A stretch of DNA of 64,000 nucleotides from Ahniella sp. Its GTDB lineage: Bacteria; Pseudomonadota; Gammaproteobacteria; Xanthomonadales; Ahniellaceae. The translations under genes and the position numbers were made by a program. Each line of letters starts with the position of its first letter. Position 1 is the first letter of the stretch. Shown here one piece after another: positions 59,706 through 64,000 of the stretch. The stretch is taken from positions 22,350-86,349 of the forward strand of contig JADJRU010000015.1 in the NCBI GenBank assembly GCA_016712105.1. Reading direction: 5' to 3'. The notes under the pieces were generated by a model. That model saw only the letters and a program-made list of their open reading frames with translations, was not told the DNA's origin and searched no databases.

Positions 59706-62700
59706 TCAGCGACGAGAAGCGAGCACCGCCGGACGGCGACTGCGCTGCCAGGCAAAGCCCACCAGCACCAGCGCCATCAGGATCAGACCCAGACGACCCA
59801 AGGTCGGGATGGCCGCAGCCACCACGATGCCGGTCGGCTGGCCCGGACCCACGATCGACGGATCGTCGGTCAGACGCTGGGTTTCGTTGCTGCCATTGGC
59901 ATCCAGGTCAGTGTTGATCGTGCCCTGATTCAGGATGGTGCCGCTGGCGTTGCCATTGATGGTTGCAGAGATGGTCAGCGTCACCGAAGCGCCAGCCGCG
60001 AGGCTGCCATTCCAGCTGACCGTGTTGCCCGCCAGCGTGGCTGTACCGGCGCTGGCCGTGACGCCGGTTCCAGTGATGCCAGCCGGCAGCACATCGGTGA
60101 ACTCATCGCCAGCGTTGTCGTTCTGCGGACCAAGGCCGGCATTCGACAACACGATCGAATAGGTGATCGCACCACCGGGCAAGAACAGCCCCGAAGCGGT
60201 CTTGGTGCCAGTGACGTCCGGGGTACCCAGGACTTGCGTGGTATCCACAGCCGAGTTGTTGCCTGGAGTCGGATCCGTGCCACCACCACCGAGTGCAATC
60301 GAAGCCGTGTTCGAAACCGTGGCATTCAACACTGCACCATTCAGCACACACGCTGCCGTGTAGGTCACGGAAGCACCGACCGGCAAGGCCACGGCGTCGT
60401 TGATCGAGCCGCTGCCACCGGCCGAGCACGTGCCACCACTGGCACCCGCGCAAGTCCAGGTGAAGCTGGTGCACTCGGTCGGAGCCGTATCGGACACCGT
60501 TGCCGACGCATCACTCGGGCCGGCATTGCTGGCGGCGATCGTGTAGGTCAGGGTCGAGCCCGGCCCCACAGAAGTCTGGCCATCGGTCTTGGTGATCGCG
60601 AGATCGGCATTAACCAGCACGGTATCGGTATCGGTCGCTGTGTTGTTGCCCAGGTTCGGGTCCGTCACGGTCGGTGAAGTATTGGCCTGCGCCGTATTGG
60701 CAATTGTCCCCGTCGCCGATGCGCTGACATTACACACGACGGTATAGGTCAATGTGCCGCCCACCGCGATATTGACTGCGTCATTGAAGTTGCCAATGCC
60801 AAACGTGCTGCAGCCGCTGCCAACTGTATTGGAACAAGTCCAGTTGCAACTGAGACCTGCCGGGAAGGTATCGATGATCCGGGAACCAAAGGCATTACTC
60901 GGCCCGGCATTGTTGACGATGATGGTGTAGGTCGTTGTGCCGCCAGCCGTGACCGAAGCAACACCATCTGTCTTGGTGATGGAGAGGTCGGCTTGCGGAC
61001 TGACCGTATCCGTATCGGTCGCACTGTTGTTGCCCGGGGTTGGATCCGTCACGCCACCCGGTGCTGCCACCGTCGCCGTGTTCGAAATGGTGCCGGTTGC
61101 CGTCCCGCTGATGGCGCAAGACGCGGTATAGGTCGCGCTCGCACCCGCCGGCAAGCCGGCCGTGTCGTTGATGTTGCCGGAACCTGCGGCCGTACACGCG
61201 CCCCCTCCTGCGCCCACGCAGGTCCAGGTGCAGGTCAGATCGGCCGGGAAGGTATCTGCCACAGTGGAACCGCCGGCGTCGCTGGGTCCGGCATTGCTGG
61301 CAACGATGGTGTAGGTCGTCGACCCACCTGGCGCCACATTGATCACACCGTTTGTCTTGGTGATCGACAGGTCGGCTTGCGGGGTCAGGGTGTCGCTGTC
61401 CGTGGCGCTGTTGTTGCCCGGATTCGGGTCCGTGATCGCGCTGGTGACGGTCGCCGTGTTTGCCAGCGTCCCCGTGGCCGAAGCGCTGATCGCACAACTC
61501 GCCGTGTACGTCACGCTGCCACCCGTGGGCAGATTGACCGAATCGTTGATGTTGCCAGCGCCCGCGGCCGTACAGGTGCCGCCACCGGCGCCAGCACACG
61601 TCCAGGTGCAGGTCAGGGCAGCCGGGAAGGTATCGGCAACCGTTGCACCGGTAACCGGGTCCGCGCCCGCGTTCGATGCGGTAATGGTGTACGTCACCGA
61701 GCCGCCCGGCACTGCTGTCGTCACACCGTCGGTCTTGGTGATGGACAGGTCTGCACTCAGAGCGCGGCAAGCCGTCACGGTCACGTCGTCAATCGCCACA
61801 CCACCGAATTGAACGGTCGTGTCGCTGTCCAGATGGAAGCGCAGTTCGGTGTTCAAACCCGCGAGGCTGTCCACCCGCCGGGAGAACACGCCCCAGCCCG
61901 CACTACCGCCGATATTGGTCTGCGGATTGCCGGTGCCGGCCGAAGCACTGATGATGGTCGGGTCTTTCCATTCATAAAGTCGATTCGGGGTGGCACCGCC
62001 AACCTGCTGATAGTCGATGAAAAAATGATCGAAATTGGCGGTCTCGACCTGATGCCGCTGGGCCCAGGTCACGATCACCGGCGGCGACAGCCCGGCCAGA
62101 TTGATATTGGGCGACAGCAGATCCTGGCTGCTGGAGGCGTTGTAGGAGTTGTCGAGGTCGGTCTTCCAGCAGTTCACGCCGCTGTTGCAGGTGGTGAAGC
62201 CCGCCACCGGATTGGCGGTTGTGGTCGCAACGGTCGCCGGCAGCCCAAGCTCCCATTCATCCTGAACGCCGGAATGCGTATATCCAGCAGCACCGGATTC
62301 AAAGTCGGTGCTGTGCACGGTCTGTGCGGTGAACCCGGGCCCGCAAGTGGGCGCTGGCACGGGTTCACAAACACGCAAGCCCCAGGACGTCAAGGTGCCG
62401 CCATTGGCACCGGCGGTGTCGTCACGCAGGTCCAAGGTCCAGGTCCCGCCGGCGCTTTCGCCATCAAAGTGCGACATCCGGAAGGCACCTGAGGTGCTGG
62501 CTGTGCCCGCGGTCGAGCTGTTCTCCGGCCTGAGTGCATCCCCTTCAGACCGGTGAATATTGGCGTGACGCTGGCTTCGTCGTCGAACACCAGATCCATT
62601 TGGTTCTGGCCACCAGTGGCGGCAGCACCAATGTCGGTGAACAGGCCATTGTCATTACCAGCCGGAGAGCGCAGATGAGCATCGATATCCTGCATCACAG

Positions 62701-63895
62701 CGTGATTAGCACCAGCTCCACATCCAGATCGGCAATACGCGGATTTCCGGGAACGTTCAGCGTCGAGGACACCAAACCAGTGCCGGGCGGCCAATCGTCT
62801 TTGGCACGTCCGTCGACAGGTAGGTCGTGCAGTTCACGCCTTCCTGAGTCGCAGGACGCACGCTGACGCTCAGGTGATAGGTGGCAGTCGGACCACCGAC
62901 GGCGGCCGAGGCCGAGTCGACAAAGGCGAAGTACGTGCCCGCGGTCTTGACCGTCATGAACATGGCCTCGGACGGACGGTTCGGGTTCGGTGCAACGTCT
63001 CCGGTCCCGGCATCATCAATGACCAGAATCTGATTGCTGGCGTCGCCAAACAACCCGAAACCCAGGCGACCATTCCAGACGACAAGATCATCTTCCGGAT
63101 CCAAATCCAGGCTCAGGTACACCGTATCGCCCGCATTCAAGTTCAGGCTGAACCAGTCCTGCTCGGTCGCTGCCGCGACTCCGCGGGCACCGCTGACCCA
63201 GCCATTGGCTGGCAATGGATTCGCCGTTGCCGACGTGTCGTTGGCCTCGACTTCGGCTGTCGGCGCGCCCGATTGAACCCGAAGATGGAGTTCATAGGGG
63301 CGCTCGGACGTGGTGCCTGCCGTGAAGTCATTGACCCTCAGGAAATACGTACCGGTCGTTGGAATGACCGCACCGGCAATGGACGAGGAAAGACCTGCAA
63401 AGGTGCCGTTGTCATCGTCGAACTCGACAGTCGTCGTGCCATCCGAAGCAACGAGGGTCAACTGCGAATCGTTACTGGAACCCGCCGAGAACGAGGTCAT
63501 GACCGCCGCGTAGATGCGGTCACCAGCTGTGGCGGAAAAACTGTAGAAGTCGATATCGCCGTTCGATACAGATCACCGCGAACGACCAGATCGCCGCTGG
63601 CAAGCGCCGGAAGCAGTTGCCGACGTGCCATTCGGCTCGACTTCGCCGATGTGTTCTGCCCGAATGGCAAAAGCGGCTGGACGAACTTGAGCCCGGGCGG
63701 ATTGTTGATCGGGACGGCAGCGCGCTCTGGCAACTGCCCCTTGACTTCATCACCCGGATTGGCCTGGACGAACTCGTATTCCACCGCAATGGCTGATCCA
63801 GCCAGAAGCAGTCCCCCGGCCAGTGTTTTGGCCAGCCAACTTGCAGCCTTTCTCGCGTGTGCGCCCGAGCGCGCCAACATCGAATCGTCAAGCAT
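59706..63895 (-). CDS. Giant secreted protein: PPC-type domains, P domain, DUF11 repeats, IPTL-CTERM (four frameshifts)
   Basis: An N-terminal signal region (TLAGGLLLAGSAIA) precedes two pre-peptidase C-terminal-like domains (GDIDFYSFSATAGDRIY; EQDWFSLNLNAGDTVYLSLD). A proprotein-convertase P domain follows (DIDAHLRSPAGND, then GGTWTLDLRDDTAGANGGTL), then a lectin-like region and at least four DUF11 repeats (DLSITKTDG, TYTI, NAGP motifs). The C-terminus is IPTLGRLGLILMALVLVGF followed by a basic cluster, an IPTL-CTERM sorting signal. Frame breaks at about 63561, 62787, 62705 and 62541 are all deletion-like; 4190 bp plus 4 is exactly 1398 codons. It is likely surface-exposed. No protease domain is present despite the P domain. 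Confidence 0.85.
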
Positions 63896-64000
63896 ATTGT
63901 TCCCCGTATCCACAATCTCGCCAAGCTGGCGAGTCCCGGCAGCGATCCTAGCCCTGCAGAACGGACCCCGGCAAGCAGTTCCCACCTGAATTTGCGATTG
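63896..64000. other. Upstream region of the P-domain gene at the window edge
   Basis: Only 105 bp remain before the window ends. The reading frame of the gene is open through here, but the signal peptide starts at or after 63895. No promoter element is recognisable. Confidence 0.4.

Noticed and set aside
60993..62492. 499-codon open frame on the plus strand opposite the DUF11 repeats
   Set aside because: It is the complement of a repetitive, strongly biased coding sequence; its translation is Arg/Gly/His-rich with no domain. The minus-strand frame carries clear DUF11 repeats.
1..64000. Prophage, insertion sequence, CRISPR, tRNA or rRNA
   Set aside because: Looked for transposase, integrase and phage motifs, regularly spaced short repeats and tRNA-like TTCGA arms flanked by acceptor stems; none was convincing.

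Overview
The window reads as chromosomal DNA of a GC-rich gammaproteobacterium, most likely of the Lysobacterales/Xanthomonadales. This is an inference from several features: a serC-(serA)-pheA-hisC-aroA cluster, a ccoGHIS cluster, an S46 dipeptidyl-peptidase, an ECF-sigma/Ser-Thr kinase pair, and several giant secreted proteins whose C-termini end in a 'VF-x-D-G-F-E' type motif. I see no rRNA, tRNA, CRISPR array, insertion sequence or prophage.

Layout. 0-4 kb: a membrane protein of unknown function overlaps a cNMP-EAL phosphodiesterase gene; a PA0069-type radical SAM protein diverges from them. 4.1-8.4 kb: a giant delta-60-repeat/Ig-like secreted protein. 8.6-9.2 kb: a higBA toxin-antitoxin pair with a palindromic operator. 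9.2-14.4 kb (minus): ccoG-ccoH-ccoI-ccoS-TauE/SafE, the assembly genes for cbb3 oxidase, preceded by an FNR/ANR-type box. 14.6-19.7 kb: a secreted cadherin-like/Calx-beta protein, then divergent xanthine dehydrogenase genes xdhA-xdhB. 19.9-23.6 kb: a triplicated CSLREA/beta-helix secreted protein. 23.7-27.0 kb: a kinase-TM-TPR protein convergent with its probable ECF sigma factor. 27.1-32.3 kb: a ThuA-like protein followed by a 1.4-kilo-residue di-haem/PKD/propeller protein. 32.3-33.4 kb: a mostly non-coding stretch with a diverged direct repeat.

33.4-37.6 kb (minus): an S46 peptidase overlapping uvrB. 37.7-40.9 kb: a 2OG-Fe(II) oxygenase, threonine dehydrogenase, and an unknown periplasmic protein followed by a cluster of hairpins. 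41.3-44.1 kb: a small HTH protein, an outer-membrane barrel protein and a ThiD-type kinase. 44.1-48.2 kb (minus): omega-amidase, subclass B3 metallo-beta-lactamase, ACMSD-type decarboxylase and kynureninase, a likely operon touching tryptophan/kynurenine breakdown. 48.4-50.4 kb: an SRAP protein and a tandem universal stress protein with a perfect FNR box. 50.4-59.5 kb (minus): photolyase, wax-ester synthase, serC, serA, pheA, hisC, aroA. 59.7-63.9 kb (minus): a P-domain/DUF11/IPTL-CTERM secreted protein.

A dominant feature is that twelve genes are broken by about twenty single-base frameshifts, mostly deletion-like. In every case the full gene length becomes a multiple of three once the inferred indels are corrected, and conserved motifs continue across each break. 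Conserved biosynthetic genes such as serC are among those hit, so base-calling errors are the simplest explanation. I give whole-gene coordinates for these and mark where each frame breaks.
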